A stretch of DNA of 64,000 bases, taken from Craspedostauros australis (taxonomy: Eukaryota; Bacillariophyta; Bacillariophyceae; Mastogloiales; Achnanthaceae). A model generated the notes under the pieces. That model made no database searches. It was not told the DNA's origin and saw only the letters and a program-made list of their open reading frames with translations. How positions within the stretch are numbered: position 1 is the first letter of the stretch; each line of letters opens with the position of its first letter. Shown here piece after piece: positions 1 through 13,300 of this stretch. Location of the stretch: NCBI GenBank assembly GCA_026770025.1, contig JAMXDE010000019.1, positions 1-64,000 of the forward strand, in the 5' to 3' direction. The translations under genes and the position numbers were made by a program.

Positions 1-158
1 GAATACAAATACTCGAAAGTGTGGGCGGTCCCAGTGAAGACGCCGATCAAAGTCCGTGTGGACAACATCGGAGCGATCTTCTTCGCCAAGAACCCATCGA
101 CATCCCAACGATCGCGGCACATCGACGTGCGCCATCACTACGTGAGGAACATGGTAAT
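1..158 (+). mobile_element. copia-0, RNase H fragment left of the copia-1 insertion
   Basis: The plus strand encodes the end region of a Ty1/copia RNase H: a VDNIGAIF segment followed by NPSTSQRSRHIDVRHH, which aligns by eye with the same segment of copia-2 and copia-4 (VDNVGAIF, NPSTSARTRHIDIRHH). The reading breaks off exactly where the copia-1 LTR begins, after the 5-mer GTAAT, and the same 5-mer restarts the family on the far side at 9418. This is therefore the left shoulder of an older copia into which copia-1 jumped. The rest of copia-0 lies left of the window. Confidence 0.85.
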
Positions 159-917
159 AGTTGGATTTTCGTGTGCTGTTGTGACACGATCCGGAAGGGA
201 TGGCCTAGTTGACTGCCAGATTCAGGGAATCTGATGATGAAGTCAACGTGTGGCGACCGTCTGGAGATTAGTAGTTAGTGACAATGAAGTAGATAAGTGT
301 TATAGTGCTGATCTTGAGTTGTGCTATTTGTTATTTGAATAGTCTGCATTGTGAGTTGATCAATTGAGATGTAGGATGAAGAAACGATAGTCGGTCTGAA
401 TGGTGTGCGGCTCTGCACTGACCTTCAGAGGTTCAGTGCTGAGGGCGGATGGGGCCTCTCTTTCTCTCTTTCTCCAGTATCTCATCGTAGTCGTGTAGTT
501 CTACGTTCGAGTACTAAGCCTTGACACCTTGATTGAGGTTTGGGATCGAGAACACAGGTTGTCAGGCCGCAGGAATTGATGTAAGATTCCCTGTGTGTGT
601 TGAAGCAGGGAGGATCTCTTGGCTGTTGTCATGCAAGGTTGTCAGGTTGTTTAGCTGACAACGGAATTCAGGTTGGTTGTATTACAATAGTTCAGGAGAG
701 CACATAGTTCTCAGGGTATCTTGATCTCATTGACTTCGGATAGTGTTTGAGTCAGTGGTGAGTCATGAATGAGTGTGGGAGAAGGAGGGAAAAGAGTGAT
801 TGTTCCGTATTTGTTGGTGGGAGGTTTCGCGCCAAAATTTCGCGCCAAACTAATTTCAAGGTGCGACAAGGAACACACTGAGTGAAAAGTAGTCCGTTCT
901 TTAGATGAACTTCAACT
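159..917 (-). repeat. copia-1 3' LTR
   Basis: 759 bp, nearly identical to 8665-9417. In sense (minus) it starts AGTTGAAG and ends TCCAACT, so the terminal dinucleotides are AG...CT rather than the usual TG...CA. The boundary is fixed by the GTAAT duplication and by loss of identity between the two LTRs on both sides. Directly upstream in sense is a purine run (GAGAGGGAG, 918-926) that fits a polypurine tract. Confidence 0.92.
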
Positions 918-3900
918 CTCCCTCTCAGTGTTGAGTCGCAGTGAGATCATGACATCGGTGAAAACTTCATCCGTGGTTGATGTATGAATGCCTCTCTTAC
1001 CATCCCATGATTTGGAATCGCAAGTACTGGAAGGTCTGGACGATTGATCCCTTGGTGAAGACATCGGCCAGCTGCTCGCCTGTCGGGATGTGTTGTACAC
1101 AGATGAACCAAGCCTTGACCCAATACCAGAAGAAGTGCCACTTGGTGAGGAAGTGTTTGGTTCGAGCAGTGGGTTGGTGATTGGTGGCGAGTGAGATACA
1201 TGCTTCATTGTCTTCGAAGACAGTGCACTGAAGGTTTGTGTGCAGAGGCATGTCTGTGCCTGCGTTGTCGATGACCTGGCGGATTAGCTGTTGAATCGGA
1301 ATGAGGGTGCGCATTGCGAGGGAAAGCGCAGCATACTCAGCCTCCATTGTTGAGAGCGCGATCTCCGTTTGAAGCTTGGACTTCCAGATGAGCGGACATC
1401 CTCCTAGTTTGATGAGGTATCCGGTACGCGACTTGACCGCTGTGCGATCCTGGTCGGGCTCTTGTCTGTAGAGTCCTGCGAAGTCGGAGTCAACGAAGCA
1501 CGTGAGGTCCAGTTGTCCAGTGGGGCGTATGATGGTGCCCTTGTCCTGCGTAGCCTTCAAGTATCGCATAATTCGCTTAATCGCTTTTGCGTGCGAGCGA
1601 CGAGGGTCGCTTCCGAAGCGAGCGACTTGGGAGACAGCGAATGCGAGGTCTGGACGCGTGTTGGTAGTGAGGTAGAGTAGCATGCCCCACCACAGAGCGG
1701 TAGTTCCAATTTTCGTCCATGGGTGGCTCATGCTCGTTCCTGCCGAGTGCGGTTTGAGCCGCAGGTGTGGCAGCTCCGCCGCATTCCGTCATGCCTGTCG
1801 CCGCGAGCACCTTTTGAATGAGCCCTGGCTGCCGCAAGTGGATGTAGTCGGCTTGTGGGTCACGGTTGACTTCGATACCGAGGAACTCGTTGAAGCTTCC
1901 TTCCTGGGTGAGTTCGAATCCTCGGTTTCGCATGGAGCGGATGAAGTCGTCTGCAAATTTCTTGGTCTTGGATGCGATGCCAGCGTCATCGACGTAGAGC
2001 ACTATCATGATGCCTTCGCGGATGAAGAGGCACTGCTCCTGGTCACAGGCCGTGAATCCTTCAGCAAGGAGAGCTCGAATGAGGTGTTCGTACCACAGGC
2101 GAGGGGCGATGGTGAGGCCGTATAGACTCTTTCTGAGGACAAGACAGGTGTTCGACCCCTTGCTTGACTTGAATCCTCGTGGTAGATGGAGGAACACCGG
2201 TTTGTGAATTTCGGCTTGGACGAAGGCGTTGGTGAAGTCGATTGATGTCGTGACCCATCCCAGGACGATGGATGTGATCAGGAAGATGCGGACGGAGGAC
2301 CATGCCACGACTGGCGCATAAGTCGAAGCATCTTCGAGGATGAGATCGCCGCGGCAGCACCATCGACCCTTGTACTTCTTGATTGTACCGTCGGGGAGGC
2401 GTTTGCGGCGGAAGACCCACGTACCTGGGTAGATTCTTTCTCCATAGGGCACGGTGTTCTTGTCGACTTCCTCCCATGTACCCTTTTCGGTGAGATCTTG
2501 GATTTCCTTGTTCGCTGCTTGCATCCATGCGTCCCTATTATCATCACGGATGGCCTCGTCGAAGGAGAGTGTGTCTGGGTCGGAGGTGGAAGCCTTGTAC
2601 GCTGCCGTTCGCTCAGAGATGTCGAGGTCGGCGCCTGTGGCGAAGTAGCTCATGAGTTGCCAGTCAACATAAGCTGGGAAGTTGGTAGCATCTGGCTGTG
2701 GCTCGATGATGTTCACGGAGTATGCGTGTTGCTCGATGTTGGCCCAATCCTTCTGTGGGATGCAGTTGTTGGTGTCAAGAATGTAGCTCGGGTCAACTGT
2801 CAGGGTGCTTTGGAGGATGGCTTGAAAGTCAGTCTCGCGCGTGTTGGGTACGTGATGGACCGGCTCGGTGCCTCCTTCTTGCACTCCAAGGTTGAATTGC
2901 TGAACTTCGAACTTGCTGGGTTGCTGCCATGGTCCTGGGCGAATGGTGCTGGTGTGCTGTCGCAAGGATTCGAATGCCAGCCGGTAGTTGTGGCTCTGTC
3001 CGATTGCATTCCAGATGGAGAGGAACTTTGCTTTGAACATTGTCGCTCCGAGTCCGCATTCTGGAGGAGTGTGCCCTTCGTTCATCAGTGTTTCGAGGTC
3101 GTCGGATTCGGCTGGATCACGAAGAGAGCTTGCTGCGAAGTCGAGTGCATCGAAGTGTGGAGTCATGATTCCTGTGAGCATGTATTTGCTCATGATCCCG
3201 AGGAACTTGCGCACAGCGTAGACTGTCACTTCGTTCTGTTGTTCCTCGAAGAGGAATTCGCACTCGCGATCCTCCATGATGTGGAGCTCCATGTCCAGGA
3301 AGAAGTCTTCGTATAGATCTGTTACGTTGAATGGGGCGTCCTCCGTCATGTCCGTTGGTTCCGGTTGCCACCAATCGACCATGTTCGCTTGAAACTCCTC
3401 AGGCTCCATTCTTGGCAAATCGTTGACTGAAGCTTGTGGATTGAGAGTTCGGTAGCGTTGGCGGAGTTGGCGCAGTAGGTATAGTGAAGTTGACCTTGAA
3501 ATCGTGGAGGTAGATAGAGAGAGGATCACTGCCGTTTCGTTGTAGAAATTCAATTGTGTTGAGGCAATCGATGACAGCTCGTGAGAATACGTGAATTGGA
3601 TACGAATCTGGATGTATGTCAGATGTGGCGTCGTCTGATTCAATTTCTTCTTCAGCAGCCGTCGCAACACAAAGGTGGTACTCATCGCAATCGTCGTCTT
3701 CAAGCCACGCTGCCTTGCCTCCAAGGCGTCCATAGGTGAATCGCTGTGGTTCTTTGCGAATTCTGGTGCTCCGTTCTCGCTTGGGCGTAATCGTGGATGT
3801 TGGTGGAATTGGTGATGAGGTCGTGGTCTCTGGTACATTTGATGTTGGCATAGAGGACACGGGTTGAAGTGGTGGTTGAGCTGACTGATCTTTCTTCAGC

Positions 3901-6900
3901 GGATCAGGGAGCTGGTCAGAAGGTTCCCATTGCGGTTCTTGTGAAGCGGGGCCCTCTTGGAGTTCCTCGCCTTCACTAGCTGCAGGAGGATGATAGCTGA
4001 AGTCTCCCTCTGTCGAAGACAGTGGTTGATTCACTCCCTCTGAAGCTGACATTGGAGGGGCGAGGTCATCATTGATGAAACCTGCGTCCGTTTGCATCAT
4101 TGGTTTCTGCTTTGGAGCAGGTAGCGATGGTACCTCTGCGCCTTGATTGTCAGCGGATGGAAAGGGGATGTGAGGCGAAGCTGGGATGTTTGGTTCGATC
4201 GCATCGTTTCGCTTCAATCGACTATGGTCTTTGAGGTCGGAGTTGAGGGTTTCTTCCTGTTCCATTGCCTCTACGTCGTCGTCATCAATGGATACTGAAA
4301 GGTTGTATCACCAAACATACGTGTCCACTCTTCTGATTGGTAGTTCGGCAGGTGTTTGGGGTCAGTTGCTGTAGTAGCGAACCAATCGTCGAACACCACA
4401 TGGAATTGAGGTGTGATGGATCCAGTACGTGGTGAGAGTACCAAAGGCACTGTCGAAGCGTGCTTCGTAGAAAGACCCACGTTGACGTATCGCTCTCCTC
4501 TTGGTTCCCATCGAGGTATCTTGCGTCCATCTGCGAGTGCTTTGTTGAGCACATACACAGGGCTGCCCCATACATGTAGATTGTGGAGCTGTTTGAGTGG
4601 AAGTCGGACACGAGAGAGAACATCGTATGGTGTTAGTCCTGTTGCTGGATTGGGCACACGGTTGTAAATGTAAGCTGCGTGTACCACTGCCATTGGCCAT
4701 AGCTGTGCATCAAACATGTCAGGCCAATGAATACTTTGGTGCATCATCATTGTTCGAGCCATTGACACGATGGTGCGGATGCTTCGCTCTGCTATGCCAT
4801 TGTGATGGTGGGCTCCGACTCCGGCGAATCGATGGACTTGATGGAAGGCTTCGAGTGTGTCGAGTGTACTCTGGTGAAGTGAAGGTAGTTGCGTTGTCTG
4901 ATAGGTAGGAGCGTACGGGCACGCCGACGTCGCGACACATTAGTTCAAATCGTTCCTTGGCTTCTAGAGTAGCGTGTGTAGTCAGTGCTGCTACTGGTTC
5001 CACGTGAATGTAACTCGATGCGTGGTCAACGAAGATAGCTCCGCCCCTATACATGTCAATTGGGTCTCCTTTTCCTCTTCCTGTAAAGAGGCGGCCTGGT
5101 GTTCGTCCGACGAAGTGGTCTACTGACACTTGTTGGCCTGGGAACAGGTGGTCGGTTCGCAACACACCTTGTTTGTCACGCACGACATGTTGGGTTATAC
5201 CTGGCGAAGGGCGCCGGTGTAACTTTCCAAACTGACATGCGGCACAAAGAGGGAGGTCGATGACTTTGGCGGCTGCGGTGTGCATTTTTCGGGATGCTTC
5301 GGATCCAGTGAGAACACCTGAACGTAGAAGGAATTTCACTCTGTTGAAGGATAAGTGCCCGAGGCGGTAGTGCCAGCGGAGAAGCTCTTTTTGCGGTTGA
5401 GTGAGGTTGACGTTGTGGTCTGACACGGTTGACACAATTGACGAGAGCGCTTTGGGTAGGTCGTGGATGTTGTCCGAGTTGTAACCAACTGAAGTTGGTA
5501 GTTTCGTTGACTTCTTGTAGTTGGCAACAACAGCGCTGCGACCCTCGTGCCCGTCCAATCCGCTCAACTTGCATGAAGAATTGTCAAAGACGATTGTTTC
5601 TCCAGGGTATTCTTCGAGGAGACTCGAAGTGCTGATGAGCTTCACTTTGGACAAGGGTACATAGAAGGCGGGCAATCGTAGTTTGCGTGGGCTTCCACGC
5701 ACGTCGAGCACATGCCATTCTACCGTTCCCAACGCATTCACTTGGATTTTCTTGAGGAATCCACTCAGAAAGGTTGGTTTTGGTGGAAGACTTGGGGTGG
5801 TGCAGAAGTCATCGAGGTCGTTGGTGACAGAAATAGAAGCTCCACTGTCCCATACCAATTCGAATGGAGCGTTGGGAGAGAGACAGTTTTCTGCCTTCTG
5901 TGGAGATGCAAAAGCGTGACGATTAGTGAAGAAGGAGGCAAGGCCTTGCAGAGAAAGAAGTGCAGGAGCGTCAGTATCACAGGGTTGAGTCTGACTTTTG
6001 CCGCAAGCCAAGTCAATGCCGAGCTTGGGGTAAATGTTCCAGAGATTTCGTGAGAGGGTTGATGTGCGACTTCGTGTACGTGTGATTGGATTTTGCGAAT
6101 TGTTTTGTTTCGCGCCATATTTGGAGTACTCCAACGGTGTTTTGGGCTTATTCCAATGGTGACGTTTTTGGTTGCGCTTGCGAGTTTTGGTCCGAGCAGG
6201 GCGAGGTTCTGATTTCGCGTTCCGTGGCGGACTAGTATTGAGAGCTCGCATTGGCACAGGGTCAGTTGCCTTACTGTTCTCTGTCATCGCGTCGTAGAGA
6301 GTGCGCTTCACTGGTTCATTGAAGTGGATGGGGCGGCGAATGTTGCTCTTAGACTTGGTTCGAGACATTGTTTGGAAAGTGTCGGCAGCTTTGATGGGGC
6401 TGTGTCTTCGTGGAACATTTGAGTGAAGGAGGAGCAGCGTGGTAGCGATTATCATCCAGGCGTTAGTTGCCGTGACGTACCACCCGTGCTCGACTCCGAG
6501 AGTGTAGACTTGAATGCTCACGAAAGAAAGGATTGATCCGATTGCACAGCTGAGGTAGTTGAAGGAGGTGAAGAGGTTCCACACAAACGACCACCATTCT
6601 TTCTCGTCTTGGCTGGTAGCAGCTGTTAAGCAGGTCCAAGCAGCCATGTCGACGACGAGATGGTCAGGCTTTGCGTTGTTGTTGCCTTTACCTTTCGGCT
6701 TGAAGTTGTCTTGATGACTTTCGGTGTTATGCAAAAGGCGCCAACGACGACACTTCGCGCACCACATGAACGTCTTGTCATAGACGAGCTTGCGCTGTGG
6801 TTCACCCGCTTTGGGTGGCGTGGATGCCCAACCTTGGTTCGGTTTTCGATTGCCGTTGTTGTTGTTGGGCTTCTTTGGTTGATTCTTCTTCTTCGCGTTG

Positions 6901-8649
6901 TTCCTTCCAAAACCCTTGTGTTGCTCAAGGATGTTGGCCTTTGGATGCTTGGCTACATTGTTGAAGTACGATTGCCTGGGGACGTTGCGGTCCTTGACGC
7001 GTCTAATGGCGTGCCAGCGATCTCCTCGTACTTCGTTGTCGTACGAAGCCTGCGCTTTGTTGCAGATTGCCATCCAGGTGAGCTCCTTGGCTGCGAGCTT
7101 TGGAAGAGCTTCTTGGTACGTGAATATGGGGAGACGCTTGAGGATTATCTCAAGATCATCCTTCATCACATAGAGGGGACGTCGGTATTGTTCACCGGAA
7201 AGGAACTTGCCGCCTGCCTGAAGGAAGGCGTCAAGGATGTTGCGGAGCAGATGGAGGTCGAAGCGACCAGCGTCATCGAGGCTCTTGCAGAGGGCGCGAA
7301 GCTTGACAGCCATGTCTCCGACGTTCTCACCAGCGAACTGAGAGCAGTCGACTTGACGGATGTCCTTGGCGATCTTGTCTTGCTCGTCCAACGAGTTGGC
7401 GGTGATGCTATTCATGAATTCGATGAAGAGGGTTAGGAAGTGGTTGTGATACTTCCTTTCGATTCGGTTCATGAGCTGATCTTCGAGAACTGGGTCAAGG
7501 CTATCGAGGAAGAACGAGGCGGCTGCCCAGTTGTTTTGGACGTCGTAGTTGTCCCACTTCTCGTGGTATGCTTCGAAATGCCTCATTGAATCTTCAAGGG
7601 TGAAGGAGGCAGGTGAGTCGAGGACACATACCATTGTTGGGGTTGCAGCGTCATCGGCAATGTATGCCATGGTTAAGAGTCCCGTCTTGCTCATGTGGTT
7701 GTGTACCAGCCGAATGAATTGCTGGATGTTGCCACCTTTCTTGAACTTGTCGGTCAATCCAGTTTCGCGCTTGGCTTGGTTCGCAGAGTCGGCTCCGTTG
7801 TGGAGGATTCTCTGCTGCTGGGCGTGGGTCCATCTAGTTTGGGACCCTTCCTTGAGGCCAGTCCATTCCACGTTTGGTTCGCCTGCTGTCCAGGGTACCC
7901 AGTTGCGGCCTTGCTGGTTCATTCCACCCATGATGGGGACGATTGGCTTGGTGGTGAGGTCTTCGTCGTCATCGTCGCTGTCGTCGTCCGGACGCTTGCC
8001 TCCTTTCGGCTTGGGGTCCGTGATGGCGTCAGCTGCGGCTTGAGAGACGGCTGCTGCCATGTTCGCTGCTTCAGCGTTGGCTTCGGCTGTCAACGTTGCC
8101 TCTTGGAGACGGAGGTTTTCAGTCCAAATGGTCTCGAGCTGTGCTTGCAGCTCTTCCAACGTTGGGTTGGGTTCCCCTTCCGCCATGATGGGCGGTGTCG
8201 GGTCCTTGAGGGGTCTTCTGACTTCGAAGGGATCGATCTGTTCTGCGTTCTACTGCTCTTGCTTCGACTTCACTTCGTTTTGAAGTTGTGCACTGAAGTA
8301 CGATGCTGGCTTTAGAGAGGGCAGGCGCCTGGTCTGCAGGCGCGGTTGAGCTTGCTTGAGCAGAGGCTACTGCGGTCCGATGTTATGATCGGGTATCGTC
8401 AGTTTGGACTTTGTAGTCCTCTCGAGATGCTCGGTTTTCGAGCTGTGGAGCTTAGTGTCCACTTTGGACCTGAGGGTCCGCTTGGTATTGCTCGGTTTGC
8501 GAGCCGTGGAGCTTGGTGTCCACTCTGGACCTGAGGGTCCTTGCAGTTTGCTCGGTTTGCGAGCGTAGCCTTGGGGCTTGGTCTCTAAGAGACCTTGCGA
8601 GCGGTTGGCAGAGGAAGATGCTCAGTAGAGTTGGTGAACGTTGGTGTAA

Positions 8650-8665
8650 CCACTCGCAGCTACCA
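8650..8665 (-). promoter_or_regulatory. copia-1 primer-binding site
   Basis: The sense strand reads TGGTAGCTGCGAGTGG at the LTR/internal junction, the complement of a tRNA 3' end (…CAGCTACCA). The TGG pairs with the CCA tail, so this element uses a conventional tRNA 3' end. The tRNA species cannot be fixed from the window. Confidence 0.7.
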
Positions 8666-9417
8666 GTTGGATTTTCGTGTGCTGTTGTGACACGATCCGG
8701 AAGGGATGGCCTAGTTGACTGCCAGATTCAGGGAATCTGATGATGAAGTCAACGTGTGGCGACCGTCTGGAGATTAGTAGTTAGTGACAATGAAGTAGAT
8801 AAGTGTTATAGTGCTGATCTTGAGTTGTGCTATTTGTTATTTGAATAGTCTGCATTGTGAGTTGATCAATTTGAGATGTAGGATGAAGAAACGATAGTTG
8901 GTCTGAATGGTGTGGCTCTGCACTGACCTTCAGAGGTTCAGTGCTGAGGGCGGACGGGTCCTCTCTTTCTCTCTTTCTCCAGTATCTCATCGTAGTAGTT
9001 CTACGTTCGAGTACTAAGCCTTGACACCTTGATTGAGGTTTGGGATCGAGAACACAGGTTGTCAGGCCGCAGGAATTGATGTAAGATTCCCTGTGTGTGT
9101 TGAAGCAGGGAGGATCTCTTGGCTGTTGTCATGCAAGGTTGTCAGGTTGTTTGGCTGACAACGGAATTCAGGTTGGTTGCATTACAATAGTTCAGGAGAG
9201 CACATAGTTCTCAGGGTATCTTGATCTCATTGACTTCGGATAGTGTTTGAGTCAGTGGTGATTCATGAATGAGTGTGGGAGAAGGAGGGGAAAGAGCAAT
9301 TGTTCCGTATTTGTTGGTGGGAGGTTTCGCGCCAAAATTTCGCGCCAAAATAATTTCAAGGTGCGACAAGGAACACACTGAGTGAAAAGTAGTCCGTTCT
9401 TTAGATGAACTTCAACT
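8665..9417 (-). repeat. copia-1 5' LTR
   Basis: 753 bp, matching 159-917 with scattered substitutions and a few short indels (for example the CGTGTAG/CGTAG region), roughly 1-2 percent divergence by eye. It is followed in sense by a primer-binding site whose TGG overlaps the last base of the LTR. Confidence 0.92.
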
Positions 9418-9557
9418 GTAATCAACAAAACCATCGAGATCATTTTCGTCAAATCCGAGCAAAACACAAGCGACGGATTCACCAAGAACATCAAGGCCGA
9501 CTTACAACGTGAACACGAGAAGTCGTACCTTGACACATCGAGAACATTCGAATGACC
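9418..9557 (+). mobile_element. copia-0, RNase H end right of the copia-1 insertion
   Basis: After the repeated GTAAT the plus strand encodes IEIIFVKSEQNTSDGFTKN, the conserved C-terminal copia RNase H segment (compare IQFVRSEDNIADGFTKN in copia-4). It then runs through a purine-rich stretch (ACACAGGAAGGG, 9564-9575) into an LTR. Confidence 0.85.
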
Positions 9558-9575
9558 GAATGCACACAGGAAGGG

Positions 9576-10371
9576 TGTCGAGATGTACATGTGAGTATAT
9601 GTCGAGATGTACGAGTATATGTGCATCGTTCACCCGCTATTCTCTCATACGCACTTGGACGGTATAACTACATTCGTGTCGATAGTATACTGTGATTCGT
9701 CAGAATTACAGGGGAAACGGAACACACGAAAAGGGGCAAGATTTCTGGAGGAAATTTGCAAATGACGATTTCTGAGAGAATTAGAAGATCGTCCGTCCAT
9801 CCATCAATGGTACCAAGAGAATCTCGAGGTACTTCCCAACTAAACCTCAGATGACGATATCATCTGACAGACCACTGCATCACCAATGGAACGTGACATC
9901 TGGAGAGCAGAAGGACGCCTACTGACGTCGACAGGATGTCATCATGTCACCACGTCGACATCTGTCTCCAAGTCAGAGCAGGAGGCGAAGATCCGATGAC
10001 CGAAGGGCATCAGCATCATGGATACAGAAGGTGAACTTCAAATGGCGAGTACTCATGGAGTAGGAGCCAGTACTGAATGAACGGAGTGTCGAATACGGAG
10101 TACGTATCGAACACGGAGTATCGTGCGCGACGAGCACACGATGTTGAGAGAGAGAGAGAATACAGAAGAGGAGCGAGAGAGCATCTCGCGTACCGACTCA
10201 TAGTCGGAGACTGAATCTACGAAACAGATTGAAGCACCAAGAGCATCGGGCAAGAGAACGGGCGTACACCGAGAGCATCGGAGTAGCCAAGTAATGAAAT
10301 AGCAAACGAACGACTATCAACCAACACCATCTTCCACGATCGTAGGTTACCGTGAGCGGAACTTGCCAACA
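9576..10371 (+). repeat. copia-0 3' LTR (extent inferred)
   Basis: It begins TGTCGAGATG straight after the polypurine tract and probably ends TTGCCAACA at 10371, giving a 796-bp LTR of the TGTC…CCAACA type also used by copia-2 and copia-4. The right border is inferred: at 10372 the sequence becomes the integrase-to-RT linker of copia-4, in the same orientation. No second LTR is in the window to prove the boundary. No gene is seen here. Confidence 0.6.
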
Positions 10372-13300
10372 CAGAGAGAGGAGTGACTTGGCTTCGTCAA
10401 TCGGACAGTATGAGCAATGTGGCGACCGATGACGATGAACAGCGCAGCAGAACCGGAGAACAAGGAAATTCAGAAGATGCTGCGCTAGAGCAGGACGACC
10501 TGCTACCCGTCCAGGAGGATCAGGAACCAGACGATGACGTCGGCGATGAATCCGGAAGGGACGAGGATGGAAGGAGTGAGGAAAGAACGGTAGAAAAAGA
10601 ACCACCCTCGACTCCAGTCGCAACACCTGTTGCGTACGTACCGAGAATGGTCAGAGATCTCGCAGGGTATAACAACTCGCCCGTTCCTAAAGAGGACAGA
10701 GACTACGGATCCAGCGAGGCCTCGGAATCTGACGATGAGAAGCAAGAGACTGCCCAAGAGACAGAAGCCGAAACAGCGGCGACAGAGGGGCCGAGCTTCC
10801 ATACAGACGGGTCGATGTTCAACAGAGACGTCGCAGGGATGATGATAGACACCACTCACGGAAAGATGAGATTGGATGACTTCATCGCTGCGAGCCAAGT
10901 AACGAATGATCGAGTCAGACCCGAGCAAGCAAGCGTAGCTATGATGCTAGACCCCACCACCTTCGAAGAATGCTGGGACCATGCAGATCCCAAGAAGAGA
11001 AAGAAGTGGAGAGAGGCTATCAATAAAGAGTTCAACGATATGACCAGAAGAGGAGTATGGGAGAAGATCAAGAGGAACCGAATGCCAAGGGATCGGCGAT
11101 GCGTGAAGACCAAGTGGGTATTCAAGGAGAAGAGGAACGGAGTCTTCCGGGCCAGACTCGTTGCCTGCGGCTACTCACAGATCGCAGGAGTGGACTTCTC
11201 AGCACACCACGCACCAGTGATTCATGATGCAACCTACTGCATCATGCTCACTATGAAGATGCTGCTGCACATGGATAGTATGATCATCGACTTCGAGACA
11301 GCATTCTTGCATGGAGAACTTGACAAAGAGATCTACATGCAATGCCCAAAGGGGATGAGGCATGAGGCTGACGAATGCTTGCTGCTCAAGAAGACCATCT
11401 ACGGATTAGTGCAGAGCGCCAGACAATGGAACAAAAAGCTGGTCGACATTCTACTCAAACTGGGATTTCGACAGAGCAAAGTGGATCCATGCCTTCTGAT
11501 TCGAAATCAGGAAGGGAGACTACTGCTAATAGGCACCTACGTCGACGACTGCCTATGCATCGGAGAAAAGGAGGAGTTGAAGCAACTGACCATCGACATC
11601 AAAGCTGAGCAATTCGGAATCAAGGTGGAGAACGACCTCGAAGATTACCTCAGCTGCAAGATCATCTTCAACAACGACCAGTCGAACTGCTGGGTGAACC
11701 AGCCACACATCATCAAGAACATCATTGATACATTCAAGGATGACGTACTGACTCTACAACGATACGGAACTCCAGGAACGCCAGGACAGGGTATCCAGAG
11801 AAACAGCGACCTACCCAAAGTGGACAGTGACCGACACAGCAGATACCGAAGCGGAGTAGGTATGCTGCTCTACTTGGTGAAGCACTTGCGACCAGACATT
11901 GCGAATGCGGTGCGCGAACTTACCAAGGTGCTGGACGGACCATCGGCTGCAGCATACAAGGAGATGCTGCGAGTAATGAAGTTCGTATCGGACACGAGGG
12001 ACTACGGACTACGAATGCAACCAACCCCGCTGGAGAACGACGCATGGAAGATCGAGATCTACGCGGACAGCGAGTTTGCGGGAGACAAGGATAACCGGAT
12101 CAGTGTCGGGGGACATCTCGTCCTACTGCAAGGGGTGCCCATCGTATGGAAGTCGAAGGCACAACGAAGTGTAACTCTCAGCTCAACAGAGGCGGAATAC
12201 GTCACTCTGTCAGAAGCAGGAAAGGAGATTCGCTTCCTCACACAACTAATGGAGGACATCGGCTTGACGATGACCAAACCAGTGGATGTGTATGTGGACA
12301 ATGTGGGGGCTATCTTCATTGCCTCCAATCCGTCGACATCAGCACGAACGAGACACATCGATATACGACACCATTTCACTCGGGAGCTGATAGACAACGG
12401 AGAAGCACGAATTCAATTTGTGCGCTCAGAGGACAACATCGCAGACGGCTTCACCAAGAACACAAAGAAGGAGATTTACGATAGACACAAAGGGAGCATC
12501 ATTCAATTGAGATCGACCATGGATTAATGGGACAGAAGAGATGAGTGCAAGAGCGAGACAAGGGAGTGAGACGAGAGACGATTTGTGTGTGTGAGTGAGT
12601 ATGGTGGTGCGACAATGGAAGGGTGTCAGGAATCGGGGGTACGACTTTGCAAAGATACCGTATTCTGCCGCAGCTCCCATGAGGACTGACTGGAACCGGA
12701 ATGGTATTAAGTGCAAAGATACCCATGATTGCCGCAACCCCCAATAGCATCTTCCAGACAAACCGCAACCTAGCAATCGACCAGTTGCACTCGGACAGCC
12801 CAATGGCCTTACCTGTCTTATGCGACATCCAAGCACCCTCATCCAGTGGCCTACTCGGCCATGTCCCGATAACGGTCGGGAACCGAGAGATCTATGACGA
12901 TGGCAACACACCAGCCCTGAGTGAATCGAATGAGCGCGACAACCAATATATCTGAACAAGTCGACGCGTCCCTGAGAACCTAATGTGAGAAAGTGAAACA
13001 GAGGCGATCCCTATTCACCCAAGACCACGATCCAGATGACAATAAGTTCCAAAGATCCAAAGGCAACCATCGAGATGACCGGAGGGAGGAACTGAAATGA
13101 AGTGGGACCAGTGAGGTGACAGGAGACCGAAGGAGAGGTACCTACAGGTCTACGAGTATGAACTTGACGAATGTAGGTGCTCTCCAATCCTCAGCTAAGC
13201 AAGCGATGAACCACGATGAAAGCAAGATGAAGATGCAGACGAAAGGAGCCAAGCTAAAGGGTGTAACCTCAGGTGGCTACTGCGGATCATGCTTGTTGTG

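Larger units (their letters stand above)
159..9417 (-). mobile_element. copia-1, full-length Ty1/copia retrotransposon, degraded
   Basis: A 9.26-kb LTR element on the minus strand, bounded by 759- and 753-bp LTRs and a perfect 5-bp target duplication (GTAAT at 154-158 and 9418-9422). Parts in sense order: gag about 6.7-8.2 kb (long, with an acidic and lysine-rich stretch); protease with a DSGA-type site near 5.8 kb; integrase about 4.3-5.4 kb (HHCC finger, DHF and DNA motifs); a Ser/Pro/Glu-rich linker about 3.4-4.3 kb; RT about 1.7-2.5 kb with YVDDAG; RNase H about 1.0-1.7 kb with SKLQTEIALSTMEAEY and a VFTKG end. The coding region is interrupted about three or four times, so it reads as a fossil. 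The LTRs differ at about a dozen sites, so it is fairly recent. The gag-to-integrase part is long for a copia. Confidence 0.93.

Noticed and set aside
5683-6053. Long antisense frames over the copia-1 protease and gag
   Set aside because: Shadow frames of the sense coding sequence without domains.
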